This document shows, in pieces, positions 44,215 to 54,006 of a stretch of 64,000 nucleotides of DNA (position 1 is its first letter; every line of letters begins with the position of its first letter). The stretch covers positions 1 through 64,000 of the forward strand of contig PDSA01000029.1 in the NCBI GenBank assembly GCA_002748285.1. Direction: 5' to 3'. The notes beneath the pieces are model-generated. The model ran no database searches and had not been told where the DNA came from. It worked only from the letters and a program-made list of their open reading frames with translations. This stretch comes from Rhodobacterales bacterium (GTDB lineage: Bacteria; Pseudomonadota; Alphaproteobacteria; Rhodobacterales; Rhodobacteraceae). Made by a program: the position numbers and the translations under genes.

Positions 44215-44806
44215 CACTATTCTTTCTAATCTGGCGCAGCAGTTCGGCAACCTGACTTTGCGCTTGTTCAAGGGTGCTGGTGTCGATCACATAATCAGCC
44301 CGCTTGCATTTTTCATCATTCGGCATCTGTTTGGCAAGGATCGAGGCAAAATGTTCAGGCGTCGTGTTGCCGCGGGCCAAGACCCGTTGCCGCTGCACAT
44401 CCGCCGGCACCGACACCACAGCCACCGCATCCATTTCCTTGTCCGCTCCTGTTTCGAACAGCAAAGGGATGTCCAAAACCACAATGTCTGACGTGGCGGA
44501 TGCAATAAACGCGGCCCGGTCGGCTGCGACCAGCGGATGCACGATAGCCTCAATTTGCGCAAGCGCACCGGGGTCTGTTTGCATCCATCGCTTCAACTGC
44601 TCACGATCCACCGCCCCGTCAATCACCGCCGCAGGGTGGCGTTTTCTGATCGGCTCAACCGCCGGGCCGCCTTTATCATACAGCCGGTGAACGGCCTTAT
44701 CCGCATCCCAGACCGGGATGCCCAGATCGGCAAACATCGCCGCAGTTGTGGATTTCCCCATACCGATCGAGCCGGTGAGGCCAATGAGAAAAGGACGCTT
44801 GCTCAT
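44207..44806 (-). CDS. coaE: Dephospho-CoA kinase
   Basis: A 199-residue P-loop kinase for the last step of coenzyme A synthesis. Walker A is [20 protein letters not shown] (residues about 7-26); the substrate region [16 protein letters not shown] and the conserved [16 protein letters not shown] are present. It overlaps aroE and dnaQ on either side, forming the maf-aroE-coaE-dnaQ operon transcribed leftward away from the candidate origin. Confidence 0.95.
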   Translation of the reverse strand: MSKRPFLIGLTGSIGMGKSTTAAMFADLGIPVWDADKAVHRLYDKGGPAVEPIRKRHPAAVIDGAVDREQLKRWMQTDPGALAQIEAIVHPLVAADRAAFIASATSDIVVLDIPLLFETGADKEMDAVAVVSVPADVQRQRVLARGNTTPEHFASILAKQMPNDEKCKRADYVIDTSTLEQAQSQVAELLRQIRKNSDA

Positions 44807-45639
44807 GCTGACAGTACCGCTTGGCGCAGGGCCTGATCGACCACCGGACGCTTATGAAACCAGCGCTCAAAGGCCGGGACGGCCTGATGTAACAACATCC
44901 CCAGACCATCAACCGTTCTGCACCCCTTTTCCCAGGCTTTGATCAGGAACTGAGTCTGCAGCGGCGTATAAACCAGATCAGTCACAACCGCATCAGTAGA
45001 TAAGCCATCCAGCCCGATCTGTAGCTGAGAATGCCCGACCATTCCAAGTGACGTGGTGTTCACCACGGTTGAAGCTCCTTTAAGCATAGTTTCGGCCTCG
45101 GCCCAGTCAACGATCTGCAATTTATCGCCGAATTCCTGCTGCAAAGCCTCAGCCCGGGCGCGGGTGCGGTTTGTCAGCCTGATTTCGCTGGCTCCGGCCT
45201 GAAGCAGCGCACAAATCACCGCACGGGACGCGCCGCCAGCCCCGATCACCGCAGCGGGCCCGGCATCGGCGCTCCACCCCGCAGCGGAGTGGCGCAGATT
45301 TTCGATAAAGCCGTAACCGTCTGTATTATCAGCATGAATCCGACCATCTTCTTGAAAGGTCAGGGTATTTGCCGCCCCGATCACGGCTGCCTGATCCGTC
45401 ACAATATCCGCAATCTCCAAGGCTTGTTCTTTGTGAGGAATGGTGATGTTGACCCCGACAAATCCCATTTTCGGCAGGGTTCTGAGAACCTGTTTCAGGT
45501 TTTCGGGGGAAACATCCAGAGGGATATAGTCCCCAGCAATTTGATAGCTGTTCAGCCAGTGTTTATGCAAAATCGGAGATTTGCTATGAGCAATCGGCGA
45601 TCCGATCACGCCGGCCAGTGGGATTTTATTTGCACTCAT
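44803..45639 (-). CDS. aroE: Shikimate dehydrogenase
   Basis: A 278-residue NADP-dependent enzyme of the shikimate pathway. Shikimate-binding residues are in [18 protein letters not shown] and the catalytic lysine in [13 protein letters not shown], with the partner Asp in NTDGYGF. The NADP fold is [15 protein letters not shown] with basic specificity loop [10 protein letters not shown]. It overlaps maf and coaE by 4 bases each. Confidence 0.95.
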   Translation of the reverse strand: MSANKIPLAGVIGSPIAHSKSPILHKHWLNSYQIAGDYIPLDVSPENLKQVLRTLPKMGFVGVNITIPHKEQALEIADIVTDQAAVIGAANTLTFQEDGRIHADNTDGYGFIENLRHSAAGWSADAGPAAVIGAGGASRAVICALLQAGASEIRLTNRTRARAEALQQEFGDKLQIVDWAEAETMLKGASTVVNTTSLGMVGHSQLQIGLDGLSTDAVVTDLVYTPLQTQFLIKAWEKGCRTVDGLGMLLHQAVPAFERWFHKRPVVDQALRQAVLSA

Positions 45640-46235
45640 AATTCCAACACTCCCCGTTTGGATAGATAGGATAGCAGCTCCAGCAATGGCAGGCCAAGCA
45701 CCACGAAATAATCTCCGGCAATGGATGAAAACAGGCGCGATCCTTCTGCCTCGAGCTTGTAAGAACCGACGCAGCCTTGAATATCCGGCCAGTTTCTATC
45801 CAGATAGCTTTGCAGATAACTATTTGAAAAATCGTGCATTTTCAAAGTGGTTTTGCCGACATGTTGCCAGATTTCCTGCCCATTCTGACAAATGGCGACT
45901 GCGGAATATAGAGTGTGGCTTTGGCCCCGCAAGTCTTGCAGCTGTTGTTTTGCCTGATCTATTTTTTCTGGCTTGGTTAGTATTTTTCCATTTAAATCAA
46001 GGATTTGATCACATCCAATCACCAGAGCATCCGGCCGTTGCCGCGAAACCACCCGGGCTTTTTCCACCGCCAAAAGCGCAGCGACTTGCCCGGAGGGAAC
46101 AGAATTTTGCTCTGCCTGGCTTCTAATTAACCCTTCATCAATACAAGCATCTGTAGAGTGAAAAGACACACCCGCATTCACCAGAAGCTGGCGGCGAATT
46201 GCTGATTTTGAGGCTAAGACTATCGGTTCATTCAT
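45636..46235 (-). CDS. maf: Maf-family nucleoside triphosphate pyrophosphatase
   Basis: A 199-residue house-cleaning pyrophosphatase hydrolysing modified or non-canonical nucleotides. The N-terminal [15 protein letters not shown] and the catalytic DQIL in [14 protein letters not shown], plus [15 protein letters not shown] and [16 protein letters not shown], identify it. Its ATG is at the edge of the candidate origin and it heads the leftward aroE-coaE-dnaQ run. Which nucleotide it prefers is not readable. Confidence 0.93.
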   Translation of the reverse strand: MNEPIVLASKSAIRRQLLVNAGVSFHSTDACIDEGLIRSQAEQNSVPSGQVAALLAVEKARVVSRQRPDALVIGCDQILDLNGKILTKPEKIDQAKQQLQDLRGQSHTLYSAVAICQNGQEIWQHVGKTTLKMHDFSNSYLQSYLDRNWPDIQGCVGSYKLEAEGSRLFSSIAGDYFVVLGLPLLELLSYLSKRGVLEL

Positions 46236-46606
46236 CGTGATCTCTGTGGATAAGCCCCGGTAAAAACCGCGGGTAAAGCAGTGCTTAAAAGCGGCTGTTT
46301 TGTTTCCTGTTTAAAAACCCGTAGCTATAAACAAGTTCAAGGATTTTACACACTGTTAAGAAGGATAATTTCAAATTGTGGTTAACCAGTTGTTTTTGTG
46401 TTATCCCCTTTATCCAGTAACGGCATTTTCACTAAAAACATGGCGTTATTGGTCGTTATACACAGGTTTTTAAACTTCGGTAAATCTCTGGAAAACTCGG
46501 GTATAATCATTTAATCCCCAGAAACTGGCCAGACTACTTAAATCATCATCTTTTCTTTTATATTTATTTTATTAGAAAGGGTTTCAAAAATGTGAGGACA
46601 AACCCA
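46236..46606. other. oriC: Candidate chromosomal replication origin (oriC)
   Basis: This gene-free, AT-rich stretch lies between maf (leftward) and hemJ (rightward). DnaA-box-like sites are a perfect TTATCCACA in reverse at 46245-46253 and TTAACCACA in reverse at 46377-46385. TTATCCCCT follows at 46401-46409 and TTATACACA at 46456-46464. A pyrimidine-rich then strongly AT block at about 46550-46577 could unwind. The flanking genes (maf/aroE/coaE/dnaQ on one side, rho/mnmE/mnmG/rsmG/parA/parB on the other) are those typically around alphaproteobacterial origins, and two parS sites lie 3-5 kb to the right. Function is inferred from these features; no skew was computed. Confidence 0.68.
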
Positions 46607-47068
46607 ATGTGGGAAGCGTTTACCGATTTCCTTTCTGATTATTATCTCTGGACAAAATCCCTTCATATCATTGCTGTCATTCCATGGATGGCCGGGCTGT
46701 TTTATCTGCCCCGATTGTTTGTTTACCATGTTGAGGTGATTGAACGGGGCATTGAGCCGGAAGAGGTGTTTCACACAATGGAGCGCAAGCTTCTGAAAAT
46801 TATCATGAATCCGGCGATGACGGTTTCCTTGTTCTTTGGTACTTTGCTGTTGATGACGCCTGGGATCGTCGATTGGTCTTCGGTCTGGATCTGGTTGAAA
46901 CTGGCGGCGATTGCCCTGTTGTGCTGGTTTCATGTCTGGCTGATCTACAGACGGCGCGATTTTGCTGCCGGGCAGAACACCAGAAGTGGTAAGCAATACC
47001 GCATAATGAATGAGATGCCGACAGTCCTGATGATCATCATCGTGTTTTCAGTTGTGTTGAAATATTAG
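46607..47068 (+). CDS. hemJ: Protoporphyrinogen IX oxidase HemJ
   Basis: A 153-residue membrane protein with four hydrophobic helices. The HemJ signature is WTKSLHIIAVIPWMAGLFYLPRLFVYHVE (residues about 15-43, quoted in part as WMAGLFYLPRLFVYH), including the conserved histidines and the RxFVYH motif. It oxidises protoporphyrinogen IX in heme synthesis. ATG 46607 is chosen because GAGGA lies 8 bases upstream; a GTG at 46592 precedes that site. In many alphaproteobacteria hemE also sits here; it is not in this window. Confidence 0.9.
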   Translation: MWEAFTDFLSDYYLWTKSLHIIAVIPWMAGLFYLPRLFVYHVEVIERGIEPEEVFHTMERKLLKIIMNPAMTVSLFFGTLLLMTPGIVDWSSVWIWLKLAAIALLCWFHVWLIYRRRDFAAGQNTRSGKQYRIMNEMPTVLMIIIVFSVVLKY

Positions 47069-47112
47069 AAATCGTTGACTCGGCCAGACCAAGCCATTAG
47101 TTAGAACGTCAT

Positions 47113-47135
47113 CCTGCCGTCCGGCGGGCGTTTTT
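47113..47135 (+). terminator. Rho-independent terminator after hemJ
   Basis: A short GC-rich hairpin (CCTGCC...GGCGGG around a GTCC loop, one wobble) is followed by CGTTTTT. It lies about 45 bases past hemJ and 53 bases before rho, so rho probably has its own promoter in the AT-rich piece at 47131-47160. Confidence 0.6.
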
Positions 47136-47188
47136 CATCTATATTTTGCGCAAGGCACCCTGTTTGGGGTGTTCAAGGATTTGTTCCC

Positions 47189-48460
47189 ATGACCAAAGAA
47201 ACCCTCAATCTTTCTGATCTGAAAGCCAAGAAACCCAAAGACCTGCTGTCGATGGCAGAAGAATTGGAAATCGAAAACGCTTCTACCATGCGTAAGGGCG
47301 AGATCATGTTTTCGATCCTGAAAGAACGGGCCGAGGATGGCTGGGAAGTGCTGGGCGATGGCGTGCTTGAGGTGTTGCAAGACGGTTTTGGGTTTTTGCG
47401 CTCGACTGAAGCAAACTATCTGCCCGGTCCTGATGATATTTACGTTTCGCCGGACATGATCCGCCAGCACTCGCTGCGCACTGGGGACACGATTGAGGGT
47501 GTGATCAAGGCGCCCGACGACAATGAGCGTTACTTTGCCATGACCAAAGTCACCAAGATCAACTTTGGTGAGCCCGAGAAAAACAAGCACAAGATCAGTT
47601 TTGACAATCTGACCCCGCTTTACCCGGAAGAACGCTTTAACCTTGAGCTTTCCGACCCGACGGTTAAGGATAAATCCTCGCGGATCATTGACCTGATTGC
47701 ACCGATCGGGAAGGGGCAGCGTTGTTTGATCGTGGCACCGCCCAGAACGGGTAAGACGGTTTTGCTGCAAAATATCGCGACCTCTTTGGCGCAGAATCAT
47801 CCTGAATGCTATCTGATCGTGTTGCTGATCGACGAGCGGCCCGAAGAGGTGACCGATATGCAAAGAAGCGTCAAGGGTGAGGTTGTTTCCTCGACCTTTG
47901 ATGAACCGGCTGCCCGCCACGTTGCGGTTTCCGAGATGGTGATCGAAAAGGCCAAGCGTCTGGTCGAGCATAAGCGCGATGTGGTGATCCTGCTGGATTC
48001 GATCACACGCCTGGGTCGGGCCTTTAACACCGTTGTGCCGTCCTCTGGCAAGGTTCTGACCGGCGGTGTGGATGCAAACGCCCTGCAACGCCCAAAACGC
48101 TTTTTCGGCGCTGCTCGTAATATTGAGGAGGGCGGCTCGCTCACCATCATTTCCACGGCGCTGATTGATACCGGCAGCCGCATGGATGAGGTGATTTTTG
48201 AGGAATTCAAAGGCACCGGTAATTCGGAAATCGTGCTGGATCGCAAGGTCGCTGATAAGCGGGTGTTCCCGGCTATGGATATTCTGAAATCTGGCACTCG
48301 AAAAGAAGAACTGCTGGTGAATAAGGTTGATCTGCAAAAAACCTATGTGTTGCGGCGTATTCTGAACCCGATGGGCACGACAGATGCGATTGAGTTCCTG
48401 ATGTCCAAGCTGAAGCAAACTAAGTCAAATGCTGAGTTCTTTGAATCTATGAATACATAA
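47189..48460 (+). CDS. rho: Transcription termination factor Rho
   Basis: A 423-residue hexameric RNA helicase. The N-terminal [21 protein letters not shown] (in part) and the cold-shock-like RNA-binding domain ([28 protein letters not shown]) come first. Then the ATPase core follows: P-loop [17 protein letters not shown] (near 178-194), Walker [17 protein letters not shown], and the Q/R loops [20 protein letters not shown]. Residues match the intact family to the C-terminus. A long antisense open frame over it is a shadow. Confidence 0.97.
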   Translation: MTKETLNLSDLKAKKPKDLLSMAEELEIENASTMRKGEIMFSILKERAEDGWEVLGDGVLEVLQDGFGFLRSTEANYLPGPDDIYVSPDMIRQHSLRTGDTIEGVIKAPDDNERYFAMTKVTKINFGEPEKNKHKISFDNLTPLYPEERFNLELSDPTVKDKSSRIIDLIAPIGKGQRCLIVAPPRTGKTVLLQNIATSLAQNHPECYLIVLLIDERPEEVTDMQRSVKGEVVSSTFDEPAARHVAVSEMVIEKAKRLVEHKRDVVILLDSITRLGRAFNTVVPSSGKVLTGGVDANALQRPKRFFGAARNIEEGGSLTIISTALIDTGSRMDEVIFEEFKGTGNSEIVLDRKVADKRVFPAMDILKSGTRKEELLVNKVDLQKTYVLRRILNPMGTTDAIEFLMSKLKQTKSNAEFFESMNT

Positions 48461-48462
48461 CC

Positions 48463-48480
48463 TATTGTTTTTAAACAATA
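48463..48480. repeat. AT-rich 8-bp-arm palindrome between rho and mnmE
   Basis: TATTGTTT and AAACAATA flank a 2-base centre, 2 bases after the rho stop and 13 bases before mnmE. With no T run beyond the arm and only a 2-base loop, it looks more like a DNA-binding palindrome than a terminator. No known factor is recognised. Confidence 0.4.
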
Positions 48481-48493
48481 AGTTGGTCAGAAA

Positions 48494-49783
48494 ATGGATA
48501 CGATTTATGCCTTAGCGACGGCACCGGGGAAATCTGGTGTGGCGGTGATCAGGATATCTGGTCCACGGGCGTTGATTGCTGCGGAAAAAATGGCAGGTAA
48601 ACTGCCGGATTTTCGTATGTCTGGCCTGCGTCGTTTGCGCTCGCATGATGGAGATCTGATAGATCAGATATTGCTGTTGTGCTTTGAAAAGGGGCACAGT
48701 TTTACCGGTGAAAATGTTGCGGAATTTCACTTGCATGGTGGGCCGGCCACGGTCAAGGCAACGCTGAAATCACTTTCGAAAATTGACGGTTTACGTATGG
48801 CTGATCCGGGTGAATTCACCCGCCGGGCATTGGAAAATGGCTGTTTGGATTTGGCGCAGATCGAAGGGCTTTCGGATCTGTTGGAGGCAGAAACCGAAGC
48901 GCAAAGAAAACAGGCTTTGCGGGTTTTTTCCGGGGCGTTGGGGGATGTCGCTGAGGGGTGGCGAACAGACTTGATCCGCGCTGCTGCGTTGCTTGAGGCA
49001 ACAATAGATTTTGCGGATGAAGAAGTCCCGGTTGATGTCACACCAGAGGTTTCAGAGCTGATTGATGTTGTGGTTACCTCCTTGAAAAAAGAGGCGGACA
49101 GCAGCCATATTGCTGAGCGGATTCGCGATGGGTTTGAGGTGGCTATCGTTGGCGCACCGAATGTTGGCAAGTCGTCGTTGTTGAATAAGCTCGCTGGTCG
49201 GAATGCTGCGATTACCTCTGAAATTGCAGGCACCACCCGCGATGTAATTGAGGTTCGGATGGATCTTAAGGGCTTGCCGGTGACCATTCTTGATACTGCC
49301 GGTTTGCGTCAGACGGATGATACAATCGAAGGGATCGGGATTGAGCTGGCGCTCCAACGTGCGAAAAATGCCGATTTGCGGGTGTTTTTATATGAAGATC
49401 AGACGCTGGATTTTGGCCTGGAACCAGATGCGAATGATATTGTTGTGCGCGGTAAGGCCGATCTGTATGATGGAGATCAGTTTTCTGTATCTGGCAAAAC
49501 CGGGATTGGTCTGGAAGAACTGACAAACCGCATTTCCGCTGTGTTGGAAAAGCGAGCGATTTGTGCAGGGAGCGCTATTCGAGAGCGGCACAGAATAGCG
49601 ATTGAGCGAGCCATTGTGGCATTGGGTGCGGTAAAGGATGAGTTGGCTTCTGAAGCTGAGCGGTCTGAAATTGCGGCGGCTGAGTTGCATAATGCCATTC
49701 GCGCCCTTGATAGTTTGGTTGGTCGTGTCGATGTTGAACAAATACTGGATGAGATTTTCGCCAGTTTTTGTCTTGGAAAATAA
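48494..49783 (+). CDS. mnmE: tRNA uridine-5-carboxymethylaminomethyl modification GTPase MnmE
   Basis: A 429-residue dimeric GTPase that, with MnmG, modifies U34 of certain tRNAs. The N-terminal folate-binding domain has [22 protein letters not shown] (in part) and [14 protein letters not shown]. The G domain (about residues 210-360) has [20 protein letters not shown], the TTRD switch and DTAGLR; the guanine-specificity loop NKxD is reduced to a diverged VRGKADL. The C-terminus ends FCLGK, keeping the catalytic cysteine. Its stop is 12 bases before the mnmG start. Confidence 0.95.
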   Translation: MDTIYALATAPGKSGVAVIRISGPRALIAAEKMAGKLPDFRMSGLRRLRSHDGDLIDQILLLCFEKGHSFTGENVAEFHLHGGPATVKATLKSLSKIDGLRMADPGEFTRRALENGCLDLAQIEGLSDLLEAETEAQRKQALRVFSGALGDVAEGWRTDLIRAAALLEATIDFADEEVPVDVTPEVSELIDVVVTSLKKEADSSHIAERIRDGFEVAIVGAPNVGKSSLLNKLAGRNAAITSEIAGTTRDVIEVRMDLKGLPVTILDTAGLRQTDDTIEGIGIELALQRAKNADLRVFLYEDQTLDFGLEPDANDIVVRGKADLYDGDQFSVSGKTGIGLEELTNRISAVLEKRAICAGSAIRERHRIAIERAIVALGAVKDELASEAERSEIAAAELHNAIRALDSLVGRVDVEQILDEIFASFCLGK

Positions 49784-49787
49784 GGAT

Positions 49788-49803
49788 TGTTTCACGTGAA
49801 ACA
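49788..49803. other. parS: parS centromere site 1
   Basis: TGTTTCACGTGAAACA is a perfect 16-bp match to the bacterial ParB-binding consensus. It spans the mnmE-mnmG junction, and the GTG at its centre (49796) is the likely mnmG start codon. ParA and ParB are encoded 2.5-4 kb downstream. Confidence 0.95.
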
Positions 49804-51664
49804 TCGGGATTTCGATGTAATTGTTGTTGGCGGTGGTCATGCCGGAACGGACGCTGCCCATGCGTCTGCCCGGATGGGTGCTAAAACCGCTTTGGTTACC
49901 TTATTAAAAACAGATATTGGCGTTATGTCCTGCAACCCGGCTATAGGAGGGTTAGGAAAAGGGCATTTGGTGCGTGAAATTGATGCGTTGGATGGGGTAA
50001 TGGGCCGGGTTGCAGACCGCGCTGGCATTCAATTTAGGTTGTTAAATCGGCGAAAAGGCCCGGCGGTGCAGGGGCCGCGTGCGCAGGCCGATCGAAAATT
50101 ATACAGTCAGGCGATGCAGTCCGAAATTTTTTCATGTCAGAACCTTCAGGTTATTGAGGGCGAGGTTTCTGACCTGATGATGAATGATTCTGTCATATCA
50201 GGAATTGTGCTTGCGGATGGCTCAGAAATTTTTGCTCCGGCTGTTATCCTGACGACGGGAACCTTTTTGCGCGGAGTCATCCATATTGGCGATGTATCAA
50301 AACCTGGCGGTCGAATGGGGGATAGGCCCTCGATTAAACTTGCCGAACGCTTAGATAATTTTGGTTTGGCTTTGGGCCGCTTGAAAACTGGAACTCCACC
50401 GCGGCTGGATGGGCGTAGTATTAATTGGGATATTTTAGAGAGCCAACCGGGCGATGATGATCCGGTGATGTTCTCATTCCTATCGGAAAAGCCAGAAGTT
50501 CAGCAGGTGTCATGCGGAATCACCCACACAAATAGCCGAACCCATGATATTATTCGCGACAACCTTGGACGGTCTGCGATGTATGGCGGGAAAATTGATG
50601 GGGTTGGCCCACGATATTGCCCCTCGATTGAGGATAAAATTGTCCGATTTGCCGATAAAACATCGCACCAGATCTTTTTGGAGCCGGAGGGTTTGAATGA
50701 TGATACCGTTTATCCGAACGGAATCTCGACATCTTTACCCCAGGAGGTTCAAGAACAGTATGTTAACTCAATCGTCGGGCTTGAGAATGCAAAAATACTC
50801 CAGCCGGGATATGCGATTGAGTATGATTACGTTGATCCTAGAGCTTTGACGGCTTCGTTGGCGGTGAAAAATGTTGCTGGGTTGTTTTTTGCGGGTCAGA
50901 TTAATGGCACCACAGGTTATGAGGAGGCAGCTGCGCAGGGTCTTGTGGCTGGCTTGAATGCTGCAAACTATGCGAAGCAAAAGGAAGAGGTGCTTTTTAG
51001 CCGTTCTGATTCCTATATTGGTGTTATGATTGACGATCTGATCACACGCGGCGTTTCTGAACCCTATCGCATGTTCACCTCTCGCGCTGAATTTCGGTTA
51101 TCGTTACGTGCTGATAATGCAGACCAAAGGTTAACTCAAAAAGGCATTTCCATTGGTTGTGTTGGTGTGGAACGTGAAAAAGCGTTTCAAAATAAGATGA
51201 AACAGATAAACCAGACTGTTTCTTACCTTACAAAAATGTCATTTACGCCCAAAGAAGTTGCTGCGCATGATGTTAAAATTAACCAAGATGGTAAGCGCAG
51301 AAATGGCTTTGAACTGCTGACATTCCAAGGGGTTAACTTCCAAAAGCTGCTACGGTTGATGCCGGAGCTGGCGACGACCCCGCTCGATATTCAGCGACAA
51401 ATTGAATTCGATGCGCTTTACTCTAACTACATTGATCGGCAACAGAAGGACGTAGCTGCAATCAAGCGGGATGAACAGTATAAAATCCCAGAGGGGTTTG
51501 ATTATAAAGCTGTAATCGGGCTTTCAACTGAGCTACAAACAAAACTACATGCGGTTCGCCCAGCAACCATAGCTCAAGCGGGCCGGATTGATGGTATGAC
51601 ACCGGCCGCTTTGACGCTATTGTTGGCTCGGCTGAGGCAGCGGGCACAACAGAAAGAACTATAG
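49796..51664 (+). CDS. mnmG: tRNA uridine-5-carboxymethylaminomethyl modification enzyme MnmG (GidA)
   Basis: A 622-residue FAD enzyme partnering MnmE. It has the N-terminal Rossmann motif [40 protein letters not shown] (catalytic-cysteine region), PGRMG-like [10 protein letters not shown], and [21 protein letters not shown]. The C-terminal MnmE-binding helices follow. I placed the start at GTG 49796 because AAGGA lies about 9 bases upstream; a TTG at 49787 is also in frame, adding FHV encoded by parS, but its ribosome binding site would be too close. Codons are visibly T-rich compared with genes left of the origin. Confidence 0.94.
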   Translation: MKHRDFDVIVVGGGHAGTDAAHASARMGAKTALVTLLKTDIGVMSCNPAIGGLGKGHLVREIDALDGVMGRVADRAGIQFRLLNRRKGPAVQGPRAQADRKLYSQAMQSEIFSCQNLQVIEGEVSDLMMNDSVISGIVLADGSEIFAPAVILTTGTFLRGVIHIGDVSKPGGRMGDRPSIKLAERLDNFGLALGRLKTGTPPRLDGRSINWDILESQPGDDDPVMFSFLSEKPEVQQVSCGITHTNSRTHDIIRDNLGRSAMYGGKIDGVGPRYCPSIEDKIVRFADKTSHQIFLEPEGLNDDTVYPNGISTSLPQEVQEQYVNSIVGLENAKILQPGYAIEYDYVDPRALTASLAVKNVAGLFFAGQINGTTGYEEAAAQGLVAGLNAANYAKQKEEVLFSRSDSYIGVMIDDLITRGVSEPYRMFTSRAEFRLSLRADNADQRLTQKGISIGCVGVEREKAFQNKMKQINQTVSYLTKMSFTPKEVAAHDVKINQDGKRRNGFELLTFQGVNFQKLLRLMPELATTPLDIQRQIEFDALYSNYIDRQQKDVAAIKRDEQYKIPEGFDYKAVIGLSTELQTKLHAVRPATIAQAGRIDGMTPAALTLLLARLRQRAQQKEL

Positions 51665-52290
51665 TGCTTACAGAACGTGATGCTTTTCAAAACAGGTTTG
51701 GTGTTTCACGTGAAACACTGGAGCGCCTTGATATCTATGCTGGGCTTTTAAAAAAATGGAACCCAGCAATAAACCTCGTTTCCAAAACTACAATCCAGAA
51801 TTTGTGGCAGCGGCACTTTTTCGATTCTGCTCAAATATACCAATTCCGGTCAGATGAACCCAAAAAATGGGCTGATTTAGGCAGTGGCGGAGGATTCCCA
51901 GCCCTTGTGTTGGCAATTCTTGATGTAGATACATCACCTCAATCAAGTTTTGTGTTGGTTGAAAGTGACTTGCGAAAATCGACATTTCTCAGAACGGTGA
52001 TTCGAGAGTTGGGCTTAAATGCAACAGTAATTACCAAAAGAATTGAAGAAGCCGACCGTCTTAACGCTGATATCCTGACGGCCCGCGCTTTGGCACCCCT
52101 GGATAAATTACTGGAATACGCTAATTTGCACCTAAACCCAAACGGGTTTGCCGTTTTTCCAAAAGGTGAAAAATTCAGAAGTGAGATAAAAGAAGCTTTG
52201 GCTCATTGGCGCTTTGATGTAAAAGAAACTGTTAGCGAAACAAACCCCAATGGGGCACTTCTAAGAATCGGAGGCATATCACATGTCTGA
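51664..52290 (+). CDS. rsmG: 16S rRNA (guanine527-N7)-methyltransferase RsmG (GidB)
   Basis: A 208-residue class I SAM methyltransferase. VSRETLERLDIYAGLLKKWNPAINLVSKTT (residues about 13-42, in part) is the family N-terminus and ADLGSGGGFPALVLAIL the SAM-binding loop. RALAPLDKLLEYA and FPKGEKF follow. The GVSRET segment is encoded by the second parS site. The GTG start overlaps the mnmG TAG (TAGTG) and the end overlaps parA by 8 bases. Confidence 0.94.
   Translation: MLTERDAFQNRFGVSRETLERLDIYAGLLKKWNPAINLVSKTTIQNLWQRHFFDSAQIYQFRSDEPKKWADLGSGGGFPALVLAILDVDTSPQSSFVLVESDLRKSTFLRTVIRELGLNATVITKRIEEADRLNADILTARALAPLDKLLEYANLHLNPNGFAVFPKGEKFRSEIKEALAHWRFDVKETVSETNPNGALLRIGGISHV
51702..51717. other. 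parS: parS centromere site 2, inside rsmG
   Basis: A second perfect TGTTTCACGTGAAACA lies within the rsmG coding sequence, read as codons for VSRET. It is 1.9 kb from the first site and about 1.4 kb upstream of parB. Embedding parS in rsmG is seen in several bacteria. Confidence 0.95.
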
Positions 52291-53086
52291 CCCCACACGG
52301 CCAAAAGGACCACGAATTATCGCCGTTGCAAACCAAAAAGGCGGTGTCGGTAAGACGACGACTTCTATTAATTTGGGTGCGGCACTTGTTCGGGATGGTT
52401 TTAACGTATTGCTGGTTGATTTGGACCCGCAGGGAAATGCCTCCACCGGGTTGGGTGTTGAGCTTTCTGATCGTGATTATAACACTTATGACTTACTGTT
52501 GGGTGATGCTCCTTTGCAGGAGGTCATAAAGGAATCTGACATTGAGGGGTTTTGGATTGTCCCTGCGACAACAGATCTTAGTTCTGCCGATATTGAGCTG
52601 ATTTCAAATGAAAAACGCAGCTATTTGCTTTACGACGCGCTAAGGCAACCTGCGATTGATCAGTATAATCTGGACTACATTTTGATTGATTGTCCGCCTT
52701 CTTTGAATTTGCTGACAGCTAATGCCATGGTTGCGGCGAATTCTGTTCTAATTCCGCTGCAAAGCGAGTTTTTTGCCCTTGAAGGCTTGTCCCAGCTCAT
52801 GCTTACCGTTCGCGAAGTTCGTCAGACTGCAAATAAAAACCTACGTATTGAGGGTGTCGTTTTAACCATGTATGATGGGCGGAACCGGCTGTCTCAGCAG
52901 GTTGAAGAGGATGCGCGTGAAAATCTGGGGGAACTGGTTTTCAAAACAGTTATTCCTCGGAATGTCCGGGTTAGTGAGGCTCCATCATTTGCAATGCCGG
53001 TAACAGAATATGATCCGGATTCAAAAGGAAGCCAGGCTTATAGCCAATTAGCAAAAGAATTATCTGCAAAATATCTGAGCAGTTAA
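52283..53086 (+). CDS. parA: Chromosome-partitioning ATPase ParA
   Basis: A 267-residue Walker-type ATPase that drives segregation of ParB-parS complexes. The deviant Walker A is AVANQKGGVGKTTTSINLGA (residues about 14-33) and Walker A' VLLVDLDPQGNAS. The Walker B region is YILIDCPPSLNLL. No N-terminal helix-turn-helix is present, so it is the chromosomal (small) type rather than a plasmid RepA/ParA. It overlaps rsmG and is 17 bases from parB. Confidence 0.96.
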   Translation: MSDPTRPKGPRIIAVANQKGGVGKTTTSINLGAALVRDGFNVLLVDLDPQGNASTGLGVELSDRDYNTYDLLLGDAPLQEVIKESDIEGFWIVPATTDLSSADIELISNEKRSYLLYDALRQPAIDQYNLDYILIDCPPSLNLLTANAMVAANSVLIPLQSEFFALEGLSQLMLTVREVRQTANKNLRIEGVVLTMYDGRNRLSQQVEEDARENLGELVFKTVIPRNVRVSEAPSFAMPVTEYDPDSKGSQAYSQLAKELSAKYLSS

Positions 53087-53103
53087 GTAAAGGGAAATTT
53101 ATT

Positions 53104-54006
53104 ATGGCTAATAAAAAACGCGATCGGCGCGGTTTGGGGCGTGGCTTGTCTGCGCTTATGTCTGATGTTGCACTTGACAACACGGAAAGTACGATTTCCG
53201 GCAACCGGGTTGATCAGTATATTCCCATAGAAAATATTTTTCCAAACCCAGACCAACCTCGTAGAGATTTTGACAAAGAAGATCTTGAGGATTTGGCTTC
53301 CTCGATTAAGGAAAAAGGCGTTATCCAGCCTCTGATTGTGCGCAAAATTAGCGACGAGCCAGATGGCTATGAAATTGTTGCCGGTGAGCGGCGTTGGCGG
53401 GCATCACAAATGGCTCAGCTGCATCAGCTGCCCGTGATTATCCGGGAATATACGGATACTGAAGTTCTTGAAATTGCGATTATCGAAAACATCCAGCGCG
53501 CTGACCTGAATCCGGTGGAAGAGGCCGCAGGGTATCAGCAGCTTATGGATAAATTTGGCCACACCCAAGAAAAACTGGCATCTGTTTTGGGAAAAAGCCG
53601 CAGCCATATTGCAAACCTGATGCGCTTGTTGAAGTTACCGGAAGAGGTTTTGGAATATTTGCGTGATGGGGCAATAAGCGCTGGCCATGCGAGGGCGTTG
53701 ATTACTACAGATAACCCGGCGGAGCTTGCTCGGGTTGTGGTTAAAAAAGGCCTCTCTGTTCGGGAGACAGAAAATCTGGCCAAGGCGCCGATCGAAAAGC
53801 CTGCGAATAAAGCTATAAAAGCCGAAAAAGATGCAGATACCCGCGCGTTAGAAACTGATTTATCGGCTAATTTGGGTATGAAAGTTGTGGTTGATCATGC
53901 GCCCGGTAAGGAATCTGGTAGGCTGACAATTAACTACAAAACACTTGAACAATTGGATGATTTGTGCCGAATCCTGACAGTTAGCCCGCTGGGCGGGTCC
54001 AAATAA
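53104..54006 (+). CDS. parB: Chromosome-partitioning protein ParB
   Basis: A 300-residue CTPase clamp that loads at parS. The start is basic (KKRDRRGLGRGLSALMSD). The CTP-binding N domain has PNPDQPRRDF, GVIQPLIVRK and GYEIVAGERRWRASQMA, with the ENIQRADLNPVEEA box. The helix-turn-helix is GKSRSHIANLMRLLKLP, followed by GHARALI. The C-terminal dimerisation domain ends YKTLEQLDDLCRIL. The last 26 bases overlap the convergent ybaN-like gene. Confidence 0.96.
   Translation: MANKKRDRRGLGRGLSALMSDVALDNTESTISGNRVDQYIPIENIFPNPDQPRRDFDKEDLEDLASSIKEKGVIQPLIVRKISDEPDGYEIVAGERRWRASQMAQLHQLPVIIREYTDTEVLEIAIIENIQRADLNPVEEAAGYQQLMDKFGHTQEKLASVLGKSRSHIANLMRLLKLPEEVLEYLRDGAISAGHARALITTDNPAELARVVVKKGLSVRETENLAKAPIEKPANKAIKAEKDADTRALETDLSANLGMKVVVDHAPGKESGRLTINYKTLEQLDDLCRILTVSPLGGSK

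Noticed and set aside
47135..48418. 427-codon open frame antisense to rho
   Set aside because: Shadow of the rho gene, with no family resemblance.
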